38,036 nucleotides of DNA from Virgibacillus alimentarius (GCF_000709085.1 NZ_JFBD01000040.1:1-38036), one strand, 5' to 3'. Shown: positions 10,951 through 20,430, counted from the first letter of the stretch. Notes: generated by a model not told the origin, from the sequence alone. A program made the numbers and translations.

Positions 10951-11310
10951 TTGAAAAAGTTTTTGCTTTTTGTCGCAGGATTAGCAGCCTTGTTTATTTT
11001 GCTAATGAATATTGGACCAATGGTTTTATTAGGTGTCAGCATTTGGCTGCTTTATATTGTTTTTAAACAATTTCTTAAAAGTAATTCTACAGCAGGAAAG
11101 ATTGGCTGGGTTATTGCTGGATTAGTCATTTTTGGAGTTGCTTTATCTAATATATATGCAGTATTAGGCATTGTTGCAGCATATGTATTATATGTGATCT
11201 TTACAAGCTGGAAAAGTGATGAAAAAGAATTAGGGACTGGACAAGTTTTGGATGCAGATGACCCATTTAAAAATTTTGAAAGACAGTGGGCAGAGTTACA
11301 TAACCATTAA
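10951..11310 (+). CDS. liaI: LiaI-like membrane protein (Lmo0954 type)
   Basis: A 119-residue integral membrane protein starting at TTG, with AAAGGAGG eight bases upstream. Three to four hydrophobic segments fill residues 4-90 (FLLFVAGLAALFILLMNIG, VLLGVSIWLLYIVF, IGWVIAGLVIFGVAL, VLGIVAAYVLYVIF). A soluble acidic/aromatic tail follows, DPFKNFERQWAELHNH. Just 13 bases downstream is the PspA/LiaH gene. In B. subtilis, LiaI is the membrane anchor for LiaH; the conserved tail here could be the docking site. Similarity to B. subtilis LiaI is architectural rather than strong, so the symbol rests largely on context. Confidence 0.7.
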   Translation: MKKFLLFVAGLAALFILLMNIGPMVLLGVSIWLLYIVFKQFLKSNSTAGKIGWVIAGLVIFGVALSNIYAVLGIVAAYVLYVIFTSWKSDEKELGTGQVLDADDPFKNFERQWAELHNH

Positions 11311-11323
11311 AAGGAGTGCTCAA

Positions 11324-11959
11324 ATGACAAATATATTTACTCGTATAAAAGATTCAATTGCAGCAGATTTACATCACATGATGGATCAAAAGGAACAAAA
11401 AAATCCGATTGCGGCGTTGAATCAGTATTTACGTCAAAGTGAACAGGAAAAAGAAAAGGTCAGAAAGTTAGTTGAACGCCAGTATCGACTAAAAGGTGAA
11501 TTTTCCAAAGAGTACCTTAAAGCGAAAGATTTCGCTGATAAACGATTAAAACAGGCAAATATTGCCGAAAAAGCTAGCGAAGAAGAAATGTACAATTTTG
11601 CAATGAAAGAACATGAAGAATATAAGGGACGAGCAGAGAGAATGAAAAACTCCCGGGAAGAAGCAATAACACAACTGGAAATACTAGAACAAAAGTATGA
11701 AGAAATGAAGCATAAATTAAAAGATATGCATTTGCGCCGGATGGAATTAATGGGACGTGAAAATATAGCGCACGCTAACCACCAAATAAATCTTGTAGTG
11801 AGTGAGGAAGCGGATCGTCCATACGCACGTTTTGCCGAAATGGAGCAATACATTGAAGGATTGGAATATAAAGTGAATAGTTCGTACTATAGAAGCACGT
11901 TTGACCGTAAGATTGCACAACTTGAGAAGGAAATGCAAGAAAACGCATCAGCGAAGTAA
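11324..11959 (+). CDS. liaH: Phage-shock protein A homologue LiaH
   Basis: A 211-residue, highly charged, almost wholly alpha-helical protein of the PspA/IM30 family. The start MTNIFTRIKDSIAADLHHM and NPIAALNQYLRQ are typical of its N-terminal helix region. Long coiled-coil segments (about residues 40-150) follow. Such proteins form large rings or rods that protect damaged membrane. AAAGGAG precedes the ATG at 11324; an in-frame ATG at 11252 lies inside the upstream gene and is rejected. It forms a two-gene unit with the LiaI-like protein, ended by a terminator at 12009. Confidence 0.9.
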   Translation: MTNIFTRIKDSIAADLHHMMDQKEQKNPIAALNQYLRQSEQEKEKVRKLVERQYRLKGEFSKEYLKAKDFADKRLKQANIAEKASEEEMYNFAMKEHEEYKGRAERMKNSREEAITQLEILEQKYEEMKHKLKDMHLRRMELMGRENIAHANHQINLVVSEEADRPYARFAEMEQYIEGLEYKVNSSYYRSTFDRKIAQLEKEMQENASAK

Positions 11960-12008
11960 GTCCAATGTCTTTGTCATGCAGACGAAATTAGAAACATGGT
12001 ATACTACT

Positions 12009-12033
12009 AAGACGCAGGCATACTGCGTCTTTT
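12009..12033 (+). terminator. Terminator between liaIH and liaFSR
   Basis: AAGACGCAG, loop GCATA, CTGCGTCTT, TT. As in B. subtilis this would make liaIH an abundant short transcript with limited read-through into liaFSR. An extended -10 (TGGTATACT, about 11997-12005) immediately upstream may give liaFSR some basal promoter activity. Confidence 0.7.
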
Positions 12034-12070
12034 AAATTCCAAGCTAAATAACCAGAAAGGAGTTCCCTAC

Positions 12071-12802
12071 ATGTTTAAACGATTAACAACAGACACTTTG
12101 AATTGGATTATTATTATTGGGATGATTCTGTTTGTTATTGAAGTGTCCTTTTTTCATGGAGGGTTTATTTTTTCTACGTTATTTTCAGGTGCGCTCGTAT
12201 ACATAGGTTGGAAAAAATTTACACAATTATGGGGGAAAATCTGTTTTTGGATTGGTACAATTACCCTAATTTTTAGTGTGCTAAACATAATTGCCATACG
12301 ATTTTTAATTGTAGTTGGTCTTATTATACTGATTATTCATTATGCGAAATCTAAAAATGAACCAGAGCGGATTGAACCGATAATTGAATTAGATGAAACA
12401 AAAGAAAATATAAGGGAAATAAAAATCACACCAGTATTGGATGCTGGGTTATTTGGTGATAAAGAAACAAGTGAAAAAGCATTTGCTTGGAGAGATATCA
12501 ATATTCATGGATTCTTTGGTGATCGGGTCATTGATCTTAGCAGTACTGTTTTACCTGATGACACTTCAGTCATTTCCATAAGGCATATGATAGGTAATAT
12601 TGTAATTTATGTACCTTATGAAGTTGAAATATGTATTCATCATAGTTCCATTTTTGGACGTGTTACCATTTTGGGAAATTACCACGGTAAATTAATGAAC
12701 CAAACCATTTCCTATCAAACGGAAAATTATGTTCATACGGATCGCCGTGTTAAAATTATGACGTCTTTGTTATCTGGTGACATCGAGGTGAAGCGCATAT
12801 GA
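12071..12802 (+). CDS. liaF: LiaF, membrane inhibitor of the LiaRS two-component system
   Basis: A 243-residue protein. Three to four membrane helices fill the first 95 or so residues (WIIIIGMILFVIEVSFF, GALVYIGW, FWIGTITLIFSVLNII, FLIVVGLIILIIHY). A soluble C-terminal domain of the 'cell wall-active antibiotics response' type follows (DINIHGFFGDRVIDLSST, then IVIYVPYEVEI). In B. subtilis LiaF keeps the kinase LiaS off until the envelope is stressed. AGAAAGGAG precedes the ATG. Its stop overlaps the start of liaS by four bases, indicating translational coupling. There is no liaG between liaH and liaF, unlike B. subtilis. Confidence 0.93.
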   Translation: MFKRLTTDTLNWIIIIGMILFVIEVSFFHGGFIFSTLFSGALVYIGWKKFTQLWGKICFWIGTITLIFSVLNIIAIRFLIVVGLIILIIHYAKSKNEPERIEPIIELDETKENIREIKITPVLDAGLFGDKETSEKAFAWRDINIHGFFGDRVIDLSSTVLPDDTSVISIRHMIGNIVIYVPYEVEICIHHSSIFGRVTILGNYHGKLMNQTISYQTENYVHTDRRVKIMTSLLSGDIEVKRI

Positions 12803-13842
12803 ATGTTGTTTTACGTCATGCCATGATAGGAATTGTTTTTAGTGTCTTACTTTCTCTTATCATGATGGGCTTTACATTTCTTACATTTCCACCAGAAGAG
12901 TGGTCGGTCCTAATGGAACGAGATGTCTGGGATATGCCTTTTCTCTTATTTGCATTAATCATTCCTGTCATGATTGGTGCTATTACCGGAATATCCGTTG
13001 GCTTGTATTGGCACAAGCGACTTCACCGTATCGATCGACAGCTAGATGAGCTAGTAAAAGGACAAAAAGTGACCATTTATGATGCACCAGAAAAAGAATT
13101 CATACAAATACAAACAAATATAAGGCAGCTAAGAGAGAAGCTGAATAAGCAAACAGAGCTTAAACAGCGTCAAGCGACTGAGCGTGCCCATGAGCGAGAA
13201 AGAACGTTACAGGAAGTAGTGATACAGGAGAGAAATCGTCTTGCCCGGGAGTTACATGACTCTGTCAGTCAGCAATTATTTGCTGCTTCCATGATGATGT
13301 CAGCAATTAATGAATCGACCCCACCCGAAGATCATGCTATCCAACAACAGCTTACGATGGTTGAGAAAATGATTAATCAATCACAGCTTGAAATGCGGGC
13401 TTTATTACTGCATTTACGACCTGTAGCCTTAAAAGGAAAATCATTAATCGACGGCATCAATGAATTGTTAGGTGAACTTACCCAAAAGGTTCCAATCGAA
13501 GTTGAATGGAAGGTGGAAACGTTACATCTAGATAAGGGAATTGAAGATCATTTATTTAGAATCTTACAAGAGTCCATTTCAAATACACTTCGGCATGCAA
13601 AAGCATTAACCATCCATGTTATGTTAATCGAACGGGATAATATTGTTATTTTACGTGTTGTTGATGATGGTGTTGGATTTGATATGGAGAAAACCCATAC
13701 CAGTTCTTATGGACTGCAAAATATGAAAGAGCGTGCACATGAAGTCGGGGGAACCTTTAAAATTGTTAGTTTACCAAACCAGGGCACACAACTGGAAGTC
13801 AAAGTGCCACGATTAAGATATGAGGATGATGGTAATGATTAA
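12799..13842 (+). CDS. liaS: Sensor histidine kinase LiaS
   Basis: A 347-residue kinase with two membrane helices (about residues 8-30 and 48-70) enclosing a very short extracellular loop, as in intramembrane-sensing kinases. A helical linker precedes a HisKA_3 dimerisation domain with the phosphorylated His153 in [13 protein letters not shown]. The C-terminal ATPase domain has the N-box region [12 protein letters not shown] and the G-box DDGVGFDM. The start ATG overlaps the end of liaF. It should sense cell-wall antibiotic or membrane stress together with LiaF. Confidence 0.95.
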   Translation: MNVVLRHAMIGIVFSVLLSLIMMGFTFLTFPPEEWSVLMERDVWDMPFLLFALIIPVMIGAITGISVGLYWHKRLHRIDRQLDELVKGQKVTIYDAPEKEFIQIQTNIRQLREKLNKQTELKQRQATERAHERERTLQEVVIQERNRLARELHDSVSQQLFAASMMMSAINESTPPEDHAIQQQLTMVEKMINQSQLEMRALLLHLRPVALKGKSLIDGINELLGELTQKVPIEVEWKVETLHLDKGIEDHLFRILQESISNTLRHAKALTIHVMLIERDNIVILRVVDDGVGFDMEKTHTSSYGLQNMKERAHEVGGTFKIVSLPNQGTQLEVKVPRLRYEDDGND

Positions 13843-14467
13843 AATATTATTTGCTGATGATCATGAAATGGTACGGATTGGTGTTTCATCCTATCTTTCA
13901 GCACAGACAGATATGGAAGTAATAGCAGAAGCGGCTGATGGTGGAGAAGCTGTACAAAAAGCCTTGGAATTAAAACCAGATGTAATATTGATGGACCTTG
14001 TTATGAACGAAATGGATGGTGTCGAGGCAACAAACCAAATTATAAAAGAATGGCCGGAAGCGAAAATAATTATCGTTACAAGCTTTCTTGATGATGAAAA
14101 AGTATATCCTGCACTAGAAGCTGGTGCTACAAGCTATATGTTAAAAACATCAAAGGCTAGTGAAATCGCCAGTGCAATTCGGGCTACATTTGATGGACAA
14201 TCGATTTTAGAACCTGAGGTAACAGGGAAAATAATGAACCGGATGAGAGAAAAACAAGTTGATTATTTGCACCATCAATTAACAGGTCGTGAAATGGAAA
14301 TTTTACTACTGATTACAGAAGGTAAAACGAATCAGGAGATTGCTGAACGACTGTATATTACAATAAAAACGGTGAAAGTTCATGTGAGTAATATTTTAGG
14401 AAAGCTTGAAGTACAGGACAGAACCCAGGCTGTTATTTATGCATTTAAACATAATCTTATAGATTAA
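13835..14467 (+). CDS. liaR: Response regulator LiaR (NarL/LuxR type)
   Basis: A 210-residue regulator. The receiver domain starts [15 protein letters not shown], with the phosphorylated Asp54 in [12 protein letters not shown] and the later Lys in MLKTSK. The LuxR-type helix-turn-helix at the C-terminus contains [23 protein letters not shown] chose ATG 13835 (GAGG nine bases upstream, and the usual 210-211 residue length) over an in-frame ATG at 13820. It overlaps the end of liaS. Expected target: the liaIH promoter at about 10861-10906. Confidence 0.95.
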   Translation: MIKILFADDHEMVRIGVSSYLSAQTDMEVIAEAADGGEAVQKALELKPDVILMDLVMNEMDGVEATNQIIKEWPEAKIIIVTSFLDDEKVYPALEAGATSYMLKTSKASEIASAIRATFDGQSILEPEVTGKIMNRMREKQVDYLHHQLTGREMEILLLITEGKTNQEIAERLYITIKTVKVHVSNILGKLEVQDRTQAVIYAFKHNLID

Positions 14468-14500
14468 GTACTATCAGTAGAGAAGGAGCGTGTGAAAGAC

Positions 14501-15502
14501 ATGAAATTAAGTATTCTTGATCAGGCACCGATTTCAGCTGGGAAAACAGCGCAGGAAGCACTAACAACTTCTGTAAATCTAGCCCGATCAGGCGAAAAAT
14601 TTGGTTATACCCGCTACTGGATCGCGGAACATCATGACATAGGAGGATTAGCATGTCCAAATCCAGATGTGATGTTAGGGATAATCGGAGCACAAACAGA
14701 CAGCATTCGTATTGGAGCAGGAGCTGTATTATTGCCGCATTATAAAGCCTATCGAGTAGCGGAAACGTATAATCTACTGGCAACATTGTTTCCAGGACGT
14801 ATTGATCTAGGAATCGGACGGGCACCGGGCGGATCCGCAGAAGCTACAATGGCACTCTCGGATAACTATTTAGAAAAGGTCCGCGAGTACCCTGATTTAC
14901 TGGATGAATTATCTCAGTTTTTAAATCAAAGTTTTCCGAGAGCGCATATGTTTTCAAAAATAGTAGCCTCGCCTGTTCCAGAGACAGCTCCACAACCTTG
15001 GTTGCTTGGAACAAGTGAAAAAAGTGCAATTTTAGCTGCCGAAAAAGGAATGCCATATACATTTGGCCAATTTATGAGTAAAGAGGATGGACCAAAAATT
15101 ATCCGAAATTATAAAGAAAAATTTGTTCAAATACATCCTGCAAAAACGCCAAAAGTTATCGCAACGATTTCAGTAATTTGTGCGGATACAACAGAAGAGG
15201 CAGAAAATCTGGCTTTAAGTAATCAATTTTGGAAAGTGCTTCAGGATAAAGGAGAAGGAAATGATGGCGTTCCATCTGTCGAGGAAGCGAAGGCTTATTC
15301 TTTTAGTGACAAAGAAAAAAATAAGATGGAAAGAATGAAACAAAGAATGGTAATCGGCAATCCGAAAGAAGTCGCGGAGCAGCTTTATGATTTACAAAAA
15401 CAGTACGATGTTGATGAATTTATGATGGTTACCATTACACATAGCTATGAAGCGAGGAAAAAATCATATGAATTAGTAGCAAACAAGATATTGGATGGTT
15501 AA
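14501..15502 (+). CDS. LLM-class flavin-dependent oxidoreductase (luciferase-like monooxygenase)
   Basis: A 333-residue protein of the bacterial-luciferase superfamily, single-component 'MsnO8-like' type. It begins MKLSILDQAPISAG and carries YTRYWIAEHHDIGGLACPNP, RIGAGAVLLPHYKAYRVAE and RIDLGIGRAPGGS, which frame the FMN pocket. It probably uses reduced flavin and O2, but the substrate is unknown. AAGGAG (14483-14488) serves the ATG at 14501; an in-frame GTG at 14492 is too close to it. It follows liaR by about 30 bases but shows no obvious link to the Lia system. Confidence 0.85.
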   Translation: MKLSILDQAPISAGKTAQEALTTSVNLARSGEKFGYTRYWIAEHHDIGGLACPNPDVMLGIIGAQTDSIRIGAGAVLLPHYKAYRVAETYNLLATLFPGRIDLGIGRAPGGSAEATMALSDNYLEKVREYPDLLDELSQFLNQSFPRAHMFSKIVASPVPETAPQPWLLGTSEKSAILAAEKGMPYTFGQFMSKEDGPKIIRNYKEKFVQIHPAKTPKVIATISVICADTTEEAENLALSNQFWKVLQDKGEGNDGVPSVEEAKAYSFSDKEKNKMERMKQRMVIGNPKEVAEQLYDLQKQYDVDEFMMVTITHSYEARKKSYELVANKILDG

Positions 15503-15540
15503 AGAAAAAGAGGAAACGGTTTTAGTTCCTCTTTTTCTTT
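15501..15540. terminator. Bidirectional terminator shared by two convergent genes
   Basis: Stem AAAGAAAAAGAGGAA (15501-15515) with TTCCTCTTTTTCTTT (15526-15540). The right arm lies inside the last codons of the minus-strand gene, whose Lys/Arg-rich C-terminus (KKQKKKRN) it encodes. Confidence 0.7.
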
Positions 15541-16568
15541 TGCTTTTTTCCCTCATGGTGTTGATAAAACTTTGTTACTAAGTTGTAGATCGATAGCAGC
15601 TCGTACATGATGATCAATTCAGGGGGAAAGTGAGTTGGATGCTGTTCATTATTTTTTGTGATTTCTTCATTGTCTTCCCAAAATAATTCTGTTAACTGCT
15701 TAAATTGCTTTTGGTGTTTTCGCGCATCATAATTTGAAGCATTTTTCATGCTATTTGACAGTTCATGAACTGCTTCCAGAATGATTCGTTTATCTTCTTC
15801 CAGCCATGATATTGATGTTAAAGGGGTGTTGATCAAATTATCTAGATGATAATTGATTAGTCTTAGCGTTACTAACTGATTTTGAGCAGTGTGAAATAAA
15901 TATTTTTCATTTCCGATTAAGGGATGATATTGCGCCTCATCTTTTTGGAACCGGATAAGCGTTTCTGTTTGCTGTATCTTTTTATCTAGTTCTGCTATCA
16001 TTTTTCTATCTGCAATATCCACTTCATGTTTATTTTTGATAATATCTTGAAATACCTTCATCACAACAATCCCCGTTTTTTTCCCTATACTTTGAACATT
16101 TTTAACAATATCTTTTGTATAATCTGGTGGTAAAATGAACATATTTACAACAGTGGATACAAGTAAACCGGTAGTTGTTGTTCCTAATCGAATAAAAAAA
16201 GAAATTAAATAATTACTATGAATTACTTCTACCATTGCAACAGCAGTTAGTGTTGCAACTAAGAGTCCAGCATGTAATTTTAATCTGAAACAAGTAGCAA
16301 TTGTAAATACTGCAGCAAGCGTATATGTTATTGGAGAGTTTCCAAAAATTGAAATGAAAAAAACAGCGTAAGCAGAGCCTATTGCAGATGCCGGAAACCG
16401 AATAACCCCTTTTCTAATCGAATCTGAAACAGTAGGCTCTATCGTAACAATAGCTGTTATAACAGCAAAAACAGGGGGCCAGTTTAATAATTCACATATC
16501 CAGGCAGTGACAAATACTGCTACACCTGTTTTTAAAACACGCCCCCCTGCAAATTGAAATCGTTTCAA
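15522..16568 (-). CDS. Aromatic-acid-exporter (FUSC/ArAE) family membrane protein
   Basis: An N-terminal membrane domain of about 145 residues has several hydrophobic helices, including ITAIVTIEPTVSDSIRKG, the hallmark of the ArAE_1 family (B. subtilis YqjA-like). A cytosolic, mostly helical C-terminal half (about residues 160-340) follows, with a basic tail. Role in B. subtilis relatives is poorly known; transport of aromatic or envelope-related molecules is only a family-level guess. The best start is TTG 16568 with AGAGGTGA seven to eight bases upstream; a GTG at 16580 would add four residues but has no proper site. It converges with the monooxygenase gene. Confidence 0.8.
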   Translation of the reverse strand: MKRFQFAGGRVLKTGVAVFVTAWICELLNWPPVFAVITAIVTIEPTVSDSIRKGVIRFPASAIGSAYAVFFISIFGNSPITYTLAAVFTIATCFRLKLHAGLLVATLTAVAMVEVIHSNYLISFFIRLGTTTTGLLVSTVVNMFILPPDYTKDIVKNVQSIGKKTGIVVMKVFQDIIKNKHEVDIADRKMIAELDKKIQQTETLIRFQKDEAQYHPLIGNEKYLFHTAQNQLVTLRLINYHLDNLINTPLTSISWLEEDKRIILEAVHELSNSMKNASNYDARKHQKQFKQLTELFWEDNEEITKNNEQHPTHFPPELIIMYELLSIYNLVTKFYQHHEGKKQKKKRN

Positions 16569-16776
16569 AACTCCATTCACCTCTAAAATTTCGTTATCCT
16601 CAACAACTTATTATAACAATAAATTTATTTTCTGTACTTAAAACAGTCTCTTTATAATAAAAACAATTATTCTTTCAAATAATCCAATAAATGTAAAGGA
16701 AATATTGGAAAAATTTATCAACCTTAAACCTTGTCACAGAAGGATTTAAGTAGTTTTAATTGACAGATAAATAAAA

Positions 16777-16810
16777 TTTTTCTAAAAAAGGGGTTGATTT
16801 TTTAGAAAAA
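16777..16810. repeat. Perfect 13-bp inverted repeat upstream of the 36-residue gene
   Basis: TTTTTCTAAAAAA (16777-16789), loop GGGGTTGA, and its exact complement at 16798-16810. A TTGACA at 16760-16765 stands 17 bases before a poor -10 (TAAAAA, 16783-16788) inside the left arm. The repeat could therefore be an operator overlapping a promoter, or a leader hairpin. The rest of 16569-16776 is AT-rich with no gene visible. Confidence 0.6.
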
Positions 16811-16876
16811 AGCGCATAGACTGTAATATAACAAATTAAATAAAAATAAACCTGTTATACAAAAGGGAGTTGAAGA

Positions 16877-16987
16877 ATGATGGAATATACAATGAAAAAG
16901 GCAACTTGTCCGGAGTGTGGAAGATCGGTTGATGAAAGAAGCATGATACTAGAATGTGAATATTGTCTATCTAAAAAAGAGGATTAA
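16877..16987 (+). CDS. 36-residue zinc-ribbon-like protein
   Basis: Read from ATG 16877 with AAGGGAG seven bases upstream. Two Cys pairs, C11-P-E-C14-G and C27-E-Y-C30, are separated by 12 residues and the ends are charged. This is the layout of a minimal zinc ribbon. It resembles, in size and Cys spacing only, the very short YhfH-type proteins of bacilli; I am not certain of the family. It lies between two perfect inverted repeats and is followed by the glyoxylate-shunt genes. Codon use and ribosome binding site look genuine despite the tiny size. Confidence 0.7.
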   Translation: MMEYTMKKATCPECGRSVDERSMILECEYCLSKKED

Positions 16988-17004
16988 TTTTTTTTGAACC
17001 TATT

Positions 17005-17045
17005 GTTATAGTACAAAAGAAGAAAATTTCCTTTTGTACTATAAC
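17005..17045. repeat. Perfect 15-bp inverted repeat between the 36-residue gene and aceB
   Basis: GTTATAGTACAAAAG (17005-17019), an 11-base loop, and the exact complement (17031-17045). No T-run follows, so it is not a standard intrinsic terminator. It ends 19 bases before the aceB ribosome binding site. It may be an operator, an mRNA-stabilising 5' hairpin for aceBA, or a processing site. Confidence 0.7.
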
Positions 17046-17079
17046 TGTACTAATTTTAACCTCGAAAGGAGTGATGTGG

Positions 17080-18690
17080 ATGCCAACGATCAGGAGGGAA
17101 TTACAAATTAAAAATCAAGTCAGACCTAGATATGAGGAAATATTAACAGAAGATGCTTTGCAATTTATAAAAAATCTCCATCATAAATTTGATGAGAGAC
17201 GTCAATATTTAATGTCGATTCGAGAGCAGATGCAGCAAAAAATAAACGAAGGGAAAAAACTTGATTTCCTGTCTGAGACAAAACATATTCGCGAGGGAGA
17301 TTGGACCGTAGCACCTTTACCAGATGATTTACAAGATAGACGTGTAGAGATTACCGGATCAGTTGATCGTAAAATGGTCATTAATGCTCTTAATTCAGGG
17401 GCAAAAACATATATGGCTGACTTTGAAGATGCGACATCACCGAGCTGGGAAAATATAATGAATGGTCAGATTAACTTAAAAGATGCCATACGAAAACAAA
17501 TCGATTTTCAGGCAGAAAACCAAAAAATGTACCAATTAAACGATGATCCAGCTGTACTTATTGTAAGACCCCGTGGTTGGCACTTATATGAAAAAAACAT
17601 TACCGTAAACAATAAACCAATTTCAGCTAGCTTAATCGACTTTGGACTTTATTTTTATCATAATGCAAATGAATTACTAAATCGTGGAACAGGCCCATAT
17701 TTTTATTTGCCAAAAATAGAAAATCATCTGGAAGCACGACTATGGAATGATGTTTTTATATTTGCGCAAGAAGAGCTTGGAATACCACAAGGGACAATAA
17801 AAGCTACTGTACTCATTGAGACAATAACTGCTGCATTTGAGATGGATGAAATATTATATGAATTAAAAGATCATGCAGCTGGGCTAAATTGTGGACGCTG
17901 GGATTATATATTCAGTTTTATTAAAAAATTCCGTGAAAATTCTGATGTGCTATTACCAGATCGTTCTTCCATTACGATGGCAACGCCGTTTATGCGTGCA
18001 TATTCTTTACTGGCGATTCAAACTTGTCATAAACGTGGAGCTTTAGCTATCGGGGGGATGGCTGCACAAATTCCGATAAAAGAGGATGAATATGCAGATG
18101 AAGAAGCATTTAATAAAGTTCGTGCAGATAAAAAAAGAGAAGTGACGGACGGACATGATGGAACATGGGTTGCTCATCCAAGAATGGTTCATTTTGTGAA
18201 AAATATTTTTGATAAAAGAATGTCTGCCCCAAACCAAATAAATAACAAAATTGAAATAGATATTTCACAAAAGGACTTATTACAAACACCTAAAGGAAAC
18301 ATTACGGAAAAAGGGCTGCGAACAAATATTAGTGTGGGGATTCGTTATATAGGAGCTTGGCTAAAGGGGGAGGGAGCTGTACCGATTAACCATCTAATGG
18401 AAGACGCAGCAACCGCGGAAATTTCACGTGCTCAAGTATGGCAATGGATCCGTCATCAGGAGGGGATGCTTGATGATGGGAGGAAGATAACCTTTGATAT
18501 GGTAGATGAAATGATTGCTGAAGAGTTAGATAAAATGCTTGATCAAATGGGAGAAAGTTCATTTTTAGATGGAGGTTATCCAAGAGCGGCAGAAATATTT
18601 ACTATGTTAATCCACAAAGAAGAATTTGAGGAATTTTTAACAATTCCGGCATATAAGGAATTAATTAAAGGAGGACTTATAAATGATTGA
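17080..18690 (+). CDS. aceB: Malate synthase A
   Basis: Malate synthase condenses glyoxylate and acetyl-CoA to malate, the second glyoxylate-shunt step. The 536-residue product carries the malate-synthase signature [16 protein letters not shown] and the substrate-loop region [14 protein letters not shown] chose ATG 17080 because GAAAGGAG (17064-17071) is eight bases upstream; a GTG at 17071 and an ATG at 17074 overlap or touch that site. Its stop overlaps the aceA start by eight bases, so the two are translationally coupled. The hairpin at 17005-17045 lies in the leader. Confidence 0.97.
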   Translation: MPTIRRELQIKNQVRPRYEEILTEDALQFIKNLHHKFDERRQYLMSIREQMQQKINEGKKLDFLSETKHIREGDWTVAPLPDDLQDRRVEITGSVDRKMVINALNSGAKTYMADFEDATSPSWENIMNGQINLKDAIRKQIDFQAENQKMYQLNDDPAVLIVRPRGWHLYEKNITVNNKPISASLIDFGLYFYHNANELLNRGTGPYFYLPKIENHLEARLWNDVFIFAQEELGIPQGTIKATVLIETITAAFEMDEILYELKDHAAGLNCGRWDYIFSFIKKFRENSDVLLPDRSSITMATPFMRAYSLLAIQTCHKRGALAIGGMAAQIPIKEDEYADEEAFNKVRADKKREVTDGHDGTWVAHPRMVHFVKNIFDKRMSAPNQINNKIEIDISQKDLLQTPKGNITEKGLRTNISVGIRYIGAWLKGEGAVPINHLMEDAATAEISRAQVWQWIRHQEGMLDDGRKITFDMVDEMIAEELDKMLDQMGESSFLDGGYPRAAEIFTMLIHKEEFEEFLTIPAYKELIKGGLIND

Positions 18691-19960
18691 AAAACGTGCT
18701 GAGCAATTAAGAAATGAATGGGAAAAGGACTTAAGATGGGTAGGTATTGAGCGTCCGTATACAGCAGAAGATGTGATACGTTTACGTGGATCAATGGATA
18801 TCGAGTATACCCTTGCTGAAAAAGGTTCTAAAAAGTTATGGGATTTAATTAATAATGAAGATTATGTAAATGCATTAGGGGCGTTAACTGGTAACCAAGC
18901 AGTTCAACAAGTAAAAGCAGGCCTAAAAGCAATTTACTTAAGCGGCTGGCAGGTGGCTGCAGATGCAAACCTAGCTGGACAAATGTATCCAGACCAAAGT
19001 CTATATCCGGTAAATAGTGTACCTAATGTAGCAAAACGGATTAATCAGGCATTACAGCGCGCGGATCAAGTTCACTATGCCGAAGGGGATGACTCTATCG
19101 ATTGGTTCGCTCCCATTGTTGCGGATGCTGAGGCAGGTTTTGGTGGTCAATTAAATGTCTTCGAATTAATGAAATCAATGATTGAGGCTGGTGCTTCAGG
19201 TGTTCATTTTGAGGATCAGTTAGCTTCTGAGAAAAAATGCGGACACTTGGGAGGAAAAGTATTACTGCCGACCCAAAATGCTGTTAGGAACCTAATCGCA
19301 GCTCGTTTTGCAGCAGATGTGATGGGAACGCCAACTGTTATTATCGCTCGTACGGATGCGAATGCTGCTGATATGATTACAAGCGATGTGGATCCGTATG
19401 ATGCAGAATTTATTACAGGTGACCGAACTACAGAAGGATTTTTTAAGACGAAATCAGGAATTGATCAGGCAATTGCACGTGGTTTGGCTTATGCTCCATA
19501 TGCAGACCTTATCTGGTGCGAAACATCCGAACCGGACCTAAAAGAAGCACAAAAATTTGCAGATGCCATCCACGAGAAGTTTCCTAATAAACTATTAGCA
19601 TATAATTGTTCACCATCCTTTAATTGGAAGAGTAAACTAACGGATTCAGAAATTGCGAATTTCCAAAAAGAAATTGGAAAAATGGGCTATAAATTCCAGT
19701 TCGTAACACTGGCTGGGTTCCACGCGCTTAATCATAGTATGTTTGAGCTTGCCCGTAAATATAAAACAACTGGCATGGCTGCGTATTCAGAGCTTCAGCA
19801 AGCTGAATTTGCTAGTGAAGAGAATGGGTATACTGCTACACGTCACCAGCGTGAGGTTGGAACAGGTTATTTTGATGAAGTATCACAAGTCATTTCAGGT
19901 GGAACATCTTCAACTGGTGCTCTAAAAGGATCAACAGAGGAAGCTCAATTTAGTAAATAA
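18683..19960 (+). CDS. aceA: Isocitrate lyase
   Basis: Isocitrate lyase splits isocitrate into glyoxylate and succinate, letting cells grow on acetate or fatty acids. The 425-residue product has the active-site signature KKCGHLGGK with catalytic Cys186, plus the metal-site region [12 protein letters not shown] and SPSFNWK near the C-terminus. AAGGAGG stands just before the ATG. It forms an operon with aceB; B. subtilis 168 lacks both genes while many other bacilli have them. A palindromic repeat at 20020 follows and probably ends the transcript. Confidence 0.98.
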   Translation: MIEKRAEQLRNEWEKDLRWVGIERPYTAEDVIRLRGSMDIEYTLAEKGSKKLWDLINNEDYVNALGALTGNQAVQQVKAGLKAIYLSGWQVAADANLAGQMYPDQSLYPVNSVPNVAKRINQALQRADQVHYAEGDDSIDWFAPIVADAEAGFGGQLNVFELMKSMIEAGASGVHFEDQLASEKKCGHLGGKVLLPTQNAVRNLIAARFAADVMGTPTVIIARTDANAADMITSDVDPYDAEFITGDRTTEGFFKTKSGIDQAIARGLAYAPYADLIWCETSEPDLKEAQKFADAIHEKFPNKLLAYNCSPSFNWKSKLTDSEIANFQKEIGKMGYKFQFVTLAGFHALNHSMFELARKYKTTGMAAYSELQQAEFASEENGYTATRHQREVGTGYFDEVSQVISGGTSSTGALKGSTEEAQFSK

Positions 19961-20019
19961 GGATAAATTGTTGTGTAGTGACTTTAATTTTATCAGAAGG
20001 TGTCCTTTTTGTTTACTAA

Positions 20020-20115
20020 AAATCGTACGGAAAAGTAAAATAAAGAAGTTCGGGAGTTCCATCTAGAGACGGGACTCCCGAACCTTTTTTACATTTACTG
20101 GGGTTTTGCCCCGGC
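20020..20115 (+). repeat. 96-bp palindromic dispersed repeat, copy 1
   Basis: Inverted copy of the element at 37231-37326: both are exactly 96 bases, with 88 identities and no gaps. The core is a hairpin (GTTCGGGAGTTCC at 20048-20060 with GGGACTCCCGAAC at 20071-20083) followed by CTTTTTT. The outer part has TACATTTACTGGGGTTTTG. Position and T-run suggest it also terminates aceBA. Confidence 0.85.
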
Positions 20116-20430
20116 CTTATTTAATTTGGTCTCTTGGGTAAAGGCAAATTTTAATCAAAATTGGAAATAGTAGAACAATTTGTTGTAGAAGTTGCAGTAA
20201 CAATGTTTATTATAAAAGGTAAATTGATGGTAGGTAACAAGGAAAAATGTCATATTTTGAAATAGTATTGTAATGTTTTTAATACATTATTGTCATTATG
20301 GAGTGGTATAATTCGAATTGCCTAGTATTTTAGGAGAAAATAATCATTACTGCTTTATGACAAATTTAATAGATACATACATAGAACAAAAGATGCGGTA
20401 TTGAAATGCTAGAAAAAAGGGGAAAGTCAA
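20116..20430 (+). other. Leader and promoter region of the cwlO-like gene
   Basis: AT-rich with no gene visible. An extended -10, TGGTATAAT (core 20307-20312), has no good -35 and is the best promoter candidate, giving a leader of about 110 bases. In B. subtilis cwlO is under WalR control and has a long leader; I could not find a clear WalR double TGTWAH box here. Confidence 0.4.

Noticed and set aside
11434-11853. 139-codon frame opposite liaH, rich in Ser, Phe and Cys
   Set aside because: It is the antisense shadow of a Lys/Glu-rich coiled-coil gene; no ribosome binding site and no family resemblance.
14457-14825. 122-codon minus-strand frame opposite the start of the monooxygenase gene
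   Set aside because: It lies fully opposite well-supported coding sequence and has no start signals.
17005-17045. Treating the 15-bp inverted repeat before aceB as an intrinsic terminator
   Set aside because: The stem is perfect but the bases after it (TGTACTAATTT) are not a T-run, so it is reported as a repeat of unknown role.
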